Source of the DNA: Chitinophagales bacterium
GTDB taxonomy: Bacteria > Bacteroidota > Bacteroidia > Chitinophagales > UBA10324
Direction: 5' to 3'
DNA length: 64,000 nucleotides
Assembly: GCA_025056305.1 (NCBI GenBank)
Contig: JANWWJ010000036.1
Span: 1 to 64,000 of the forward strand
Below, piece after piece: positions 15,287 through 25,824 of the stretch. The notes beneath the pieces were generated by a model. It had not been told where the DNA came from. It saw only the letters and a list, made by a program, of their open reading frames with translations, and made no database searches. Within the stretch, counting starts at the first letter, position 1; every line of letters begins with the position of its first letter. The translations under genes and the position numbers were made by a program.

Positions 15287-16437
15287 GAAGAATCAACAGC
15301 ATACAGGTCGCCGTGACTAGCGCGAAACGAGGTTAAGCCCCCGCGTAGGTGGTAAAGATTAGTAAATCCGAAACGATGTTGTAAAAGTTGTACAGCCACA
15401 TAGCTGCGAAAGCCTATACTGCAACACACCACCACTTTGTTTTGACGGGGAATTTCTGGCGCTCTCCGCATCAGCTCGGAAAACGGTATCCACCAAACCC
15501 CATCGCCAGGCTTTTCATCCTCGATTTCTTCACGAACATCCAATAAAACAACAGACTCCCTTTGCTGCAACTGGGCCAATTCAGCGGCACTCAATTCACG
15601 TACCGTCTGGTTGCTGTACTCGCGGGCACACCAGCGTTGGTAGGTGTCGGGGTGCTGAAGCGGCTGGCGTTTCAGACTTTTAACAGCCCACTCATCTTGC
15701 GGAACCACAAGTCGGTGGAAGGTGTAACTGGTCAGATCGGCTAAAAGCAGATAACTCTGGGGGAATGTCGGCTTATTTAAAATCAGATGCAAAAGCTCGT
15801 GCGCCATGATCATGCCGCCGATGCCGACCACTGTATTGAGAATGCCCACCTGCTGACAAGACGGAGCTTGCTCGGGTGGAGGCGGTTCAGGGTACAGGCA
15901 CCGGTAGGTGCCGCCGCCATTGCGGTTAAGTACCGCAACCTGAAGCTGGTAGGCCTGAACCGCGCCGCAGAGGAAAGGCTTGTCGCCTTTCACGCATACG
16001 TCGTTGATTTGATAGTGGCTGGCAAAATTATCGGTGCAATCGGCCACCCAGTCGCAATGAGCCACGATGTCCATACCGTTTGTTGTATAAAAAAAACTTT
16101 TAATATAATCTACCTGTATATGTGGATTCAGGCGCCGCAGTTGGCGAGCCGCCACCTCGGCCTTGTTGCTGCCGACGTCGTCGGTAGTGAACCACACCTG
16201 ACGATGCAGGTTGGAGCGCTCAACCACATCGCCATCCACGATGAGCAAACGCCCCACCCCTGCTGCCGCCAAATAAAACAGAAGCGGTAAGCCGAGCCCG
16301 CCAGCACCCACCACCGCTACCGAGCTCTGACTTAGAAGCCGCTGACCTTCGACCCCCACCAACGGTAGGATCAGCTGCCGGTGGTATCGTTCCAGTTCAC
16401 GGTCCGACAGCATAACACCGCTTTTTGTGGGCTGCAT
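15283..16437 (-). CDS. ThiF/MoeB-like adenylyltransferase with C-terminal rhodanese domain
   Basis: This 384-residue protein probably adenylates the C-terminus of ThiS so that sulfur can be added, and it may supply sulfur through its rhodanese domain. The E1-like domain has VAVVGAGGLGLPLLFYLAAA, the LSDRELERYHRQL start, DGDVVERSNLHRQV and DCTDNF. The rhodanese domain (about residues 280-384) has LLDVREEIE and the active-site loop CCSIGFRS. The usual zinc CxxC pairs of MoeB/ThiF are absent: TYRCLYP replaces CYRC, and no second CxxC is seen. It is the last gene of the thi operon and overlaps the end of lgt by 4 bases. MoeB function cannot be excluded, but context favours thiamine. Confidence 0.88.
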   Translation of the reverse strand: MQPTKSGVMLSDRELERYHRQLILPLVGVEGQRLLSQSSVAVVGAGGLGLPLLFYLAAAGVGRLLIVDGDVVERSNLHRQVWFTTDDVGSNKAEVAARQLRRLNPHIQVDYIKSFFYTTNGMDIVAHCDWVADCTDNFASHYQINDVCVKGDKPFLCGAVQAYQLQVAVLNRNGGGTYRCLYPEPPPPEQAPSCQQVGILNTVVGIGGMIMAHELLHLILNKPTFPQSYLLLADLTSYTFHRLVVPQDEWAVKSLKRQPLQHPDTYQRWCAREYSNQTVRELSAAELAQLQQRESVVLLDVREEIEDEKPGDGVWWIPFSELMRRAPEIPRQNKVVVCCSIGFRSYVAVQLLQHRFGFTNLYHLRGGLTSFRASHGDLYAVDSS

Positions 16438-16440
16438 CTT

Positions 16441-17628
16441 TTAATGAAACGATTTGTCCCAATCTTTCCACACCGGTTCCAGACCGGCATCTTTGAGCAT
16501 TTCAGCAACCTGTTGGGGTGAACGGTCGTCGTGGATTTCAAATTGTTCCAAAGCCTTAGGATGTGTGGCATAGCCACCGGGATTGGTGCGCGAACCTGCA
16601 CTGATGGCCGTAATGCCCAGCCGAACGGCATGATTGCGGAATTGCGGTGATTCCCGGGTGGACAAAGCCAATTCTACATGCTGGTCAAATAGCCGCCAGG
16701 CACAGATTAACTGAACGAGCTCACGATCCGTGACAGGATTGCCAAACTGCTGACACCCTGCTGCTGGCCGCAGCCGTGGGAAAGAAATGCTGTAGCGCGA
16801 TTGCCAGTAGTGCCGCTGAAGGTAGCGAAGATGCACCGCCATAAAGAAGCTATCGACCCTCCAATCTTCCAAACCAAGCAATACCCCGAGTCCTATGCGA
16901 TGCATACCGCTGCGCCCTATGCGGTCAGGAGTCTCCAGCCGGTACCGAAAGTCTTTCTTACGTCCTCGCGGATGATAGATGGGATAGTTCTGTTCGTGAT
17001 AGGTTTCCTGATACACCAACACCGTGCTCACCCCGCACATTTTCAAACGCCGATATTCTGCTTCTGACAGAGGCTGCACTTCGAGCATGAGTTCGGAAAA
17101 CAGAGGGCGCAGCAGCCGAATCATGCGTTCGAAATAGGAAGTATTTACCCGCCGATTTTCTTCCCCACTGACCAGCAAAACATGATTGTATCCCATCTGC
17201 CGGATTACCTCTGCTTCGCGCAACACTTCCTGTTCCGTTAGGGTAATGCGAGGCATAGGATTAGTATAGCTGAAGCCACAATAGGTGCAAATGTTGGAGC
17301 ATTCATTAGACAGGTAAAGGGGCAGGTACATTTGAATGATGTTGCCGAAGCGGCGACGGGTCAACTGACTGCTCAATTGACACATGGGTTCCAGGCAGGC
17401 TTCGGCTGCCGGTGATACCAAGGCCATGAAATCCTGCTCGGAACCACGACCGGCATGCTGCATAGCCCTGCGCACATCATGAATGGTGCAGTTATAAATT
17501 CGTTCCCGAATTTTTTCCCAGTCGTATTTGCTGAAATGCTGATAGAAAGAATTTGAGAGATATCTCGAGGAGTCGGATACCGCAATTTGGCCTTGGGCTT
17601 TGTTCCCGTTGGTAATTCCCACAGCCAT
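16441..17628 (-). CDS. thiH: 2-iminoacetate synthase (tyrosine lyase)
   Basis: This is a 395-residue radical SAM enzyme that cleaves tyrosine to dehydroglycine (2-iminoacetate), the C2-N unit of the thiazole ring. The CxxxCxxC cluster motif is in NECSNICTYCGFSY. It is followed by ITLTEQEVLREAEVIRQMGY, the VSGEENRR segment and EVQPLSEAEY, all typical of ThiH. The C-terminal GITAISAGSRTNPGGY and the following residues match the family. The start is the ATG at 17628, directly next to the thiG stop. Its presence, and the absence of a glycine oxidase (ThiO) gene, indicates the oxygen-independent route to the thiazole. Confidence 0.96.
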   Translation of the reverse strand: MAVGITNGNKAQGQIAVSDSSRYLSNSFYQHFSKYDWEKIRERIYNCTIHDVRRAMQHAGRGSEQDFMALVSPAAEACLEPMCQLSSQLTRRRFGNIIQMYLPLYLSNECSNICTYCGFSYTNPMPRITLTEQEVLREAEVIRQMGYNHVLLVSGEENRRVNTSYFERMIRLLRPLFSELMLEVQPLSEAEYRRLKMCGVSTVLVYQETYHEQNYPIYHPRGRKKDFRYRLETPDRIGRSGMHRIGLGVLLGLEDWRVDSFFMAVHLRYLQRHYWQSRYSISFPRLRPAAGCQQFGNPVTDRELVQLICAWRLFDQHVELALSTRESPQFRNHAVRLGITAISAGSRTNPGGYATHPKALEQFEIHDDRSPQQVAEMLKDAGLEPVWKDWDKSFH

Positions 17629-18399
17629 TTAATTTTCCAGGAAACTGGTTAAAGGACTTGTAGGCACAGCCAGAGCTGAGCGCTCGGGCAATCCTGCCTC
17701 AAAGGCTTTTCGCCCGGCACATACCGCTTCACGAAAAGCAGTAGCCATAGCTACAGGATCACCCGCCACTGCTATGGCAGTGTTGACCAGAACAGCATCT
17801 GCCCCCATCTCCATGGCTGCTGCTGCATGCGATGGAGCTCCAAGGCCCGCGTCGATAATTACCGGAACACGGCTTTCCTGAATGATGATTTCCAGCATAC
17901 TGCGGGTCTGCAAGCCCTGATTGCTTCCAATCGGAGCCCCGAGCGGCATTACAGCCGCCGTGCCTACGTCTTCCAATTTCTTACACAACACCGGGTCAGC
18001 ATGCACATAAGGCAAAACGATGAAGCCACGACGAACCAGTTGTTCTGCTGCCTGTAACGTTTCGACGGGGTCAGGCAGCAGGTATCGGGCATCGGGATGA
18101 ATTTCCAGTTTTACCCAATTGGTCTGTAAAGCTTCACGGCCGAGTTCTGCCACCAGGACCGCTTCCCGCGCATCTCGGGCGCCGCTGGTATTGGGCAGCA
18201 CCTGAACCCCAAGCGAAACAAGAATGTTGCCCAGGTCTTCCGCTCCCCGCTGCACATCTACCCGCTTCATAGCCACCGTAACCAACTCAGCACCACTGGC
18301 CTGAATGGCACGCACCATGATATCTGCCGAAGAGAATTTCCCCGTACCCAGCAGCAGTCGTGACTGAAAAGTTCTGCCAGCAATAACCAACGGTTCCAT
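17629..18399 (-). CDS. thiG: Thiazole synthase
   Basis: This is a 256-residue TIM-barrel enzyme that condenses DXP, 2-iminoacetate and ThiS-thiocarboxylate into the thiazole phosphate. Family motifs are [20 protein letters not shown], the [13 protein letters not shown] block, [58 protein letters not shown] and [12 protein letters not shown]. The length is normal. It lies between thiE and thiH with 3-base or smaller gaps and depends on ThiS, encoded at the start of the operon. Confidence 0.97.
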   Translation of the reverse strand: MEPLVIAGRTFQSRLLLGTGKFSSADIMVRAIQASGAELVTVAMKRVDVQRGAEDLGNILVSLGVQVLPNTSGARDAREAVLVAELGREALQTNWVKLEIHPDARYLLPDPVETLQAAEQLVRRGFIVLPYVHADPVLCKKLEDVGTAAVMPLGAPIGSNQGLQTRSMLEIIIQESRVPVIIDAGLGAPSHAAAAMEMGADAVLVNTAIAVAGDPVAMATAFREAVCAGRKAFEAGLPERSALAVPTSPLTSFLEN

Positions 18400-18402
18400 G
18401 GT

Positions 18403-19059
18403 TTAATCTTGTTGAGCCAACAAAAGCTTTTTGCTTAGATACATATCAAATTTTTTCATAGTCATTTCATCAGAACCATCAAAACGAAATGCTGATGAAA
18501 CGGCTATTCCTTTAAAGCCACAGTGCAAGAGGGCCGGCACATCGTCCGGACGAATGCCGCCGATAGCTATCAAGGGCAGCCGGGGTTCCTGCTTTTGAGC
18601 TAAGACGGCCAGTGCCTTTATACCATCCAAGCCCAGCACAGGGGCCAAATCTGCCTTGGTGTTTGTTTTTCGAAACGGGCCGATACTCAAATAGTCGGGG
18701 GCATAAGAAAGCATATGGGTGATCTCCTCGGCATTATGAGCACTCAGGCCAATGATTTTTTCATGACCCAGCAGCTGCTTGGCCTGTGCAGGGCTATCGT
18801 CAGTCATGCCCAGGTGTACCCCATCTGCACCGCATGCCAGTGCTACTTGAACCGAATCGTTGATGATGAGCGTGGCATGCCAACGGTGCGTGATGCGTCG
18901 GGCTTCTTGTGCAATTTTTACCCAGTCGTCGAAGGAAACATTTTTTATGCGTAGTTGAACCCAACGGACTCCTAATTTGCAGACCTGCTCTATTTGCTCC
19001 ATCAAAAAGCCATTCGGTAGCGGACGAGTGATGTAGTGTAACGATTCAATACGCTTCAT
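18403..19059 (-). CDS. thiE: Thiamine-phosphate synthase
   Basis: This 218-residue enzyme joins hydroxymethylpyrimidine diphosphate and thiazole phosphate to form thiamine phosphate. The TIM-barrel motifs are VRWVQLRIKN, ATLIINDSVQVALACGADG, VHLGMTDDSP, IGLSAHNAEE, YLSIGPFRKTNTK (phosphate loop) and LIAIGGIRPDDVPALLHCGF. The ATG at 19059 overlaps the thiD stop as ATGA, so translation is probably coupled; the longer frame to 19086 is less likely. A second, more divergent ThiE/TenI-like gene lies in the same operon. Confidence 0.94.
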   Translation of the reverse strand: MKRIESLHYITRPLPNGFLMEQIEQVCKLGVRWVQLRIKNVSFDDWVKIAQEARRITHRWHATLIINDSVQVALACGADGVHLGMTDDSPAQAKQLLGHEKIIGLSAHNAEEITHMLSYAPDYLSIGPFRKTNTKADLAPVLGLDGIKALAVLAQKQEPRLPLIAIGGIRPDDVPALLHCGFKGIAVSSAFRFDGSDEMTMKKFDMYLSKKLLLAQQD

Positions 19060-19792
19060 GACGATAGGTGTATTTCGGAAAAGCAACCCAACAAACTTTC
19101 GCTGCTTTGCAAATAGGCCCGCACAACGGCACGCCCGCGCTCACAGGCTTCCAAAAGCGGATACCCCTGTGCCAGCGCGGCAGCTATGGCCGAAGACAGC
19201 ACGCAGCCTGAGCCATGCTTAGCTCTTCCCATCAATTTCTCGCTTTCTAAGCGGTGTTGCTCCTGTCCCACGGCCAACAGGTCGAATAAATAGCCATCAA
19301 CCTCTAAGCTTTTCACCAAAACAGCAGTATAGGCACCAAGCTGGGCAGCGGCCTGATTGGCATCTGCAAGACCCGTCAGCGCACATGCCTCGTCAGCATT
19401 GGGCGTCACCAGGGTACATTGCCTCAAGAGCGCATGCAGAAGGTCTGGTTGCCAATGGCGATGAAAAACAAAACCCGACGAAGACTTTAAAACCGGATCC
19501 CAAACGATGGCTATGTCTGGCTTCCACTGTTTCAGATGAAAAACAAGTTCATTTAATACTTCCGCCGACTGTACCAGGCCAATTTTCGCTACCGACGGTC
19601 GGTATTTGCGAACCACCAGTTCCAGCTGCAGCAAGATCTGATGCTCAGGGACCCATGCTACGCCCACACATTGATCTTCGGTTTGAAACGTAATGGCCGA
19701 GCATACCGGCAGGCCCATTACACCGCAACACTCCAGCGTTTTTATGTCAGCCGAAAGACCTGCCCCTCCACTGGGATCATGCCCGGCCACCG

Positions 19793-19820
<28 letters not shown>
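19056..19820 (-). CDS. thiD: Hydroxymethylpyrimidine/phosphomethylpyrimidine kinase
   Basis: This is a 254-residue ribokinase-fold kinase that phosphorylates HMP to HMP-PP. Motifs are TVAGHDPSGGAGLSADIKTL, the SAITFQTEDQCVG block, KIGLVQSAEVL, VWDPVLKSSSG, LVTPNADEACAL, VLVKSLEVDGYLFD and HGSGCVLSSAIAA, where GSGC is the anion-hole motif. The gene overlaps the upstream TenI/ThiE-like gene by 28 bases and thiE by 4. The length is slightly below the usual 260-270 residues, but all functional motifs are present. Confidence 0.96.
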
Positions 19821-22325
<2,505 letters not shown>

Positions 22326-22328
22326 TTA

Positions 22329-22553
22329 TTAGCCTCCCTGAACGGCATGAACGATGAGCACCTGGTCATCATCGTTTAAGAAGTGGGATCCCCAATGAGC
22401 TGCCGGAATCACTCTACCGTTTACCGCTACAGCCATTCCCTTTGCTCCCGTCAGTTTGAGCAACTCAATTAATTGGGCTATGGAACATGGACGGCCACAC
22501 GTAGTTGGCGAACCGTTAACCGTTAAACGTAAAGCCTGATCTACGCTGTCCAC
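22329..22553 (-). CDS. thiS: Sulfur carrier protein ThiS
   Basis: This is a ubiquitin-like sulfur carrier of about 74 residues, ending in HAVQGG, whose C-terminal Gly-Gly is adenylated and then thiocarboxylated. RLTVNGSPTTC is the usual first strand, followed by MAVAVNGRVIPAAHW and LNDDDQVLIVHAVQGG. The reading frame is open to 22694, but the upstream part is the TPP riboswitch aptamer, so ATG codons there (for example 22649) cannot be the real start. The first suitable start after the aptamer is the GTG at 22553, directly preceded by AGAG. It is the first gene of the thi operon. Confidence 0.88.
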   Translation of the reverse strand: MDSVDQALRLTVNGSPTTCGRPCSIAQLIELLKLTGAKGMAVAVNGRVIPAAHWGSHFLNDDDQVLIVHAVQGG

Positions 22554-22601
22554 CTCTGTGAAATTTTTCGATGAAAAGCTGAGAGGCGGATGAGGTGTAC
22601 C

Positions 22602-22684
22602 GCTTTTCCCTTCGCAGGCATTATCCTGTTCAGGTTTTGAGGGTTTCATCTCAGCCCCGCCCGAAGGCGAAGCACCCCTAAAGC
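22602..22684 (-). promoter_or_regulatory. TPP riboswitch (THI element) controlling the thi operon
   Basis: The minus-strand transcript contains the conserved TPP aptamer elements in order: AGGGGTGC, GGGGCTGAGATGAAACCC, AACCTGAACAGGATAATGC and CTGCGAAGGGAA. P1 pairs GCTTT (22684-22680) with AAAGC (22606-22602). The 3' strand of P1 lies in GAAAAGC (22608-22602), which can alternatively pair with GCTTTTC at 22579-22573. That strand in turn can fold as TTTTCATCGAAAA. Such mutually exclusive pairings suggest ligand-dependent control before thiS, either at transcription or at access to the GTG start. Confidence 0.95.
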
Positions 22685-22694
22685 TTTTCGTCAA

Positions 22695-22702
22695 CGAAGT
22701 TA
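22695..22702 (-). promoter_or_regulatory. Probable -7 promoter element of the thi operon
   Basis: The minus strand reads TAACTTCG, one base off TAnnTTTG. A start about 7 bases downstream would begin the RNA at about 22688, just before the aptamer P1 strand at 22684, which is the expected arrangement. It lies in the 38-base gap after the histidine kinase stop codon at 22733. Confidence 0.5.
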
Positions 22703-22732
22703 GGTCAATTTTTGCTTTTGAGACTTGTTGCC

Positions 22733-25702
22733 TTAACTCTTATTCGAGCGCACCCTGCTTTGGCCAACTTTAACCGCCTGCACCGGAATTGAGAAATAGA
22801 AGCGACTGCCCTGACCCGGCTGGCTTTCTACGTGCAGCTCTCCCTGCATGAGCCGTACCAGATGCCGAGCTATGCTTAAACCCAGGCCCGTACCTCCATG
22901 CTCTCTGCTTAAGGGGTTGCCCAGCTGAAAGAATGGTTCAAAGATGAGTTCCTGCATTTCTTTGGGAATACCAATACCTGTGTCCTTCACTTCCACATAA
23001 AGCTGATGTTGCCCATTGAGCACGCTCTTGCAGTCGATTAGGATGCTTATTGTGCCGTGCGCTGAGTACTTAATCGCATTACTGACCAGGTTGTTTAGAA
23101 TTTGACGCATGCGCCCTTTGTCGGCTTTGATACACTTCGGCACCTGAGCATGCACTTTGGTTTTCAAGACAAGGCCCTGTTGCCGCGCTTTGGCCTGAAA
23201 AGTCTTTTTCACCTCGGCAACTAAAGACCTGAGGCAAAAATCGCTGTAAACCAGCTCTTGGCGGCCGGCCTCCAACTTGGCCAGATCCAGCAAATCGTTG
23301 AGCAACTCCAACAGCGATTCTCCGGATGTCTTCACCAGCTCCAAATATTCCCGCTGCAACTTGCTGAGCTTCATTTGCAGCAACAAGTCGGTAAAACCTA
23401 ATATGGCATTCATGGGTGTGCGGATCTCATGGCTAATGTTGGCAATGAACTGACTTTTTAGCCGGTTTGCCTCCTCAGCAGCCAATCGCGCCTGTTGCAA
23501 AGAGGCTTCAAACTCTTTTTGGGCCGTGATGTCGCGCCCCAATACCGAGACGCCGGTGAGCTCATCTCCTGCCTTGAGAGGCGTAGCAGTAAATTCCATG
23601 ATGACCCGCTTAGGGCCAATGTTCATTTCATCGACGAAAATCAGTGTTCCCTGTTGCATACACTGACGCAATCGCTGATGCCATTTATAGGTTTCCGCCT
23701 GATGCTCACCAGCAGTAAACTGCTGATTCAATCTAGGGTGACATTGAAAGGCCTGTTGGCACAATCGGACAAAGCTGGAGTTAAAAGAAAGCAGATTCAA
23801 GTCTGTATCTACGGCCCAGATAGGCTCTTGCCTTGTTTGTAATACAGCACTGAGCAAAGCCTCGCTCTTGCGCAGTGCTTCTTCCATTTTGTAACGCTCG
23901 GTGATGTCTTGGGCTGTTCCGATAATCTGAACCGGCACGCCTTGGGCATTGCGGACCAAACGACCCTTGATTTCTAGCACATAAGACTGACCGTTTATTT
24001 CACGTGTATGCAGCACTTCACTCAGCATGCTGGTTTCTCCGGCCAGGTGACGGCGAATGCCTATCATTAACTTTTGAAGCCCTCGACCAGCAATAATTTC
24101 AAACAGGCTGGCGAAATCCAATTCTGAACAGGAAGCAGGCAAACCTGCCAGATGACGCAATACTTCATTTATGGCCACCATGTTTGTGACCAGATTCCAC
24201 TCCCATATGCCCATGTGCGCCGCCTGTGTTGCTGCCTGCAACATTTCCTGACTGCGCAAAAGCTGTTGTTCGGCGTGCCGAATATCACTGACATCCAACA
24301 GCGACAGGACTTGCACCTGCCTTCCCTTGTAGGTGCGTCGTCGGGAGCGAACCTGCATTTCAAAGGTGCTTCCATCAGAGCGTACGCCTAAGACCTCTTC
24401 ATCGACTTGAGGCCACTGCAAAATTTTCTCCCTCAATTGAGGGGTTCGCTCCACATGCATCAGTTGCAGCACGTTGAGCCCCTGCAGCCCGGTTCGTTCA
24501 TAGCCAAAAAGCGAAACAGCAGCATCATTGAAATCCATGATCTGTCCGTTTTCATGGATGATGATGGCTTCACGGCTTTGCTCCATGAAATACTTGAGCC
24601 GTTCCTGGCTTTCCCGGGCATGTTGCCAAGCCAATACTTCTTCGGAAATGTCCAGACATATTGCAGAGAAGAAATCCAGTCTTCCAGTTTCACTGCGATG
24701 AGCCAACAGGGTTTGAGAAACAAATAGCTGAGTACCGTCTTTACGGCGTAAGATGGCTTGCCCCTCCCATTTACCACTGTGCATGGCTTCGGGCACCAGC
24801 TCTGAAAACAACTGGCCTCGAAAGTTTTTAGCGAACAAATGCTCGGGCGCTACCTGCAAGACCTCTTGTAACGAATCGTAACCCAAGGCCGCCATTCCCT
24901 GCCGATTCATGTATTGAATATGCTCTCGGTCGAACACAAACAAAATCAAAGGGCTTGCCTCCAGGATAGCCAACATGCGCTGCTCTTCGGCACGAATACG
25001 TTGTATTTCCGATACGTCGCGGATCGTCAACACGCGAATGGCTTTACCCTTGTGTACCACCCCACGTGAATTGACCTCCATGGGCCGGTAGTTACCTTGA
25101 CGATCTTTAATGTGACGGATTCCCAGAAAATCCAAATTGTGTTCCAGCACGTACCGAATCGCAGCATGCTCGTCTGGGTGGGCAAACATGAATATGGATT
25201 TTCCCAATACCTCCTCAGCCGTATACCCCAGCAGATTCAACAGCGCTTGATTGACATCGGTGATTATTCCGTTTTCATGAATTACGATGCCTTCGGTGGT
25301 GAGCTGCATCAGGAAGCGGAGCCGCTCGTCGCCTTCCGATTCAGGACCGGGATAACGCAACAGGCTGGAAGGCAGGGTACGTACCTGCACACAACGGTTA
25401 CCGCCATCCATGACCGCTTGTAACAGAGCCTGCAACGTCAATTGCCGACCTTGCGGGCCGGTCAACACCAAATCGGTAATCACCTGGTGGGTGTGTTCCA
25501 ACCGTGCGATGGATTCCTGAAAGCGCTGCAACGATGCCTCAGCAAGAAAATCTGTGACGCTTCGCCCCAGCAGGTGATGCACTCCTATTGATGCCATTAG
25601 CTCACCAAATTGCAGCGTACAGCCACGAATGGTCAGATCTGTATTCAGCAAAAACTGGGCTCCGTGACTAAATTCCCTTCGCTCCACTACCTCCTGCTCC
25701 AT
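22733..25702 (-). CDS. Soluble multi-PAS sensor histidine kinase
   Basis: This 989-residue kinase has no signal peptide and no membrane helix, so it should sense cytoplasmic signals. I count about six PAS-like units. Examples start near FLMQLTTEGIVIHENG, MLAILEASPLILFVFD, YFMEQSREAIIIHENG, LQAATQAAHMGIWEWN and VLQTRQEPIWAVDTD. PAC-type ends include ADEx-like ITERYKMEEALRKSE and ITAQKEFEASLQQAR. The phosphoacceptor His is in QFIANISHEIRTPMNAILG. The HATPase domain has NNLVSNAIKYSAHG, DTGIGIPKEMQ and GGTGLGLSIA. No receiver domain is attached, and no response regulator gene is adjacent, so its partner is unknown. It is divergent from the EF-G2-like gene. Confidence 0.92.
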   Translation of the reverse strand: MEQEVVERREFSHGAQFLLNTDLTIRGCTLQFGELMASIGVHHLLGRSVTDFLAEASLQRFQESIARLEHTHQVITDLVLTGPQGRQLTLQALLQAVMDGGNRCVQVRTLPSSLLRYPGPESEGDERLRFLMQLTTEGIVIHENGIITDVNQALLNLLGYTAEEVLGKSIFMFAHPDEHAAIRYVLEHNLDFLGIRHIKDRQGNYRPMEVNSRGVVHKGKAIRVLTIRDVSEIQRIRAEEQRMLAILEASPLILFVFDREHIQYMNRQGMAALGYDSLQEVLQVAPEHLFAKNFRGQLFSELVPEAMHSGKWEGQAILRRKDGTQLFVSQTLLAHRSETGRLDFFSAICLDISEEVLAWQHARESQERLKYFMEQSREAIIIHENGQIMDFNDAAVSLFGYERTGLQGLNVLQLMHVERTPQLREKILQWPQVDEEVLGVRSDGSTFEMQVRSRRRTYKGRQVQVLSLLDVSDIRHAEQQLLRSQEMLQAATQAAHMGIWEWNLVTNMVAINEVLRHLAGLPASCSELDFASLFEIIAGRGLQKLMIGIRRHLAGETSMLSEVLHTREINGQSYVLEIKGRLVRNAQGVPVQIIGTAQDITERYKMEEALRKSEALLSAVLQTRQEPIWAVDTDLNLLSFNSSFVRLCQQAFQCHPRLNQQFTAGEHQAETYKWHQRLRQCMQQGTLIFVDEMNIGPKRVIMEFTATPLKAGDELTGVSVLGRDITAQKEFEASLQQARLAAEEANRLKSQFIANISHEIRTPMNAILGFTDLLLQMKLSKLQREYLELVKTSGESLLELLNDLLDLAKLEAGRQELVYSDFCLRSLVAEVKKTFQAKARQQGLVLKTKVHAQVPKCIKADKGRMRQILNNLVSNAIKYSAHGTISILIDCKSVLNGQHQLYVEVKDTGIGIPKEMQELIFEPFFQLGNPLSREHGGTGLGLSIARHLVRLMQGELHVESQPGQGSRFYFSIPVQAVKVGQSRVRSNKS

Positions 25703-25780
25703 GGTTTATGGCAAATGCTAAGGAAAAGTAATGCTTGCCGCGCGGGTAAGCAAGCGTCTTTCGTTTGGCAAATTCTTTTC

Positions 25781-25788
25781 TATTTTCG
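25781..25788 (+). promoter_or_regulatory. Possible -7 promoter element for the EF-G-like gene
   Basis: TATTTTCG is one base off TAnnTTTG and lies 36 bases before the ATG at 25825. A TTTG occurs at 25764-25767, but the 13-base spacing is shorter than the usual 19-21, so support is weak. Confidence 0.3.
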
Positions 25789-25824
25789 TCAACCGCGAAT
25801 CAAAAACAAACCTGCAGCAGAACC

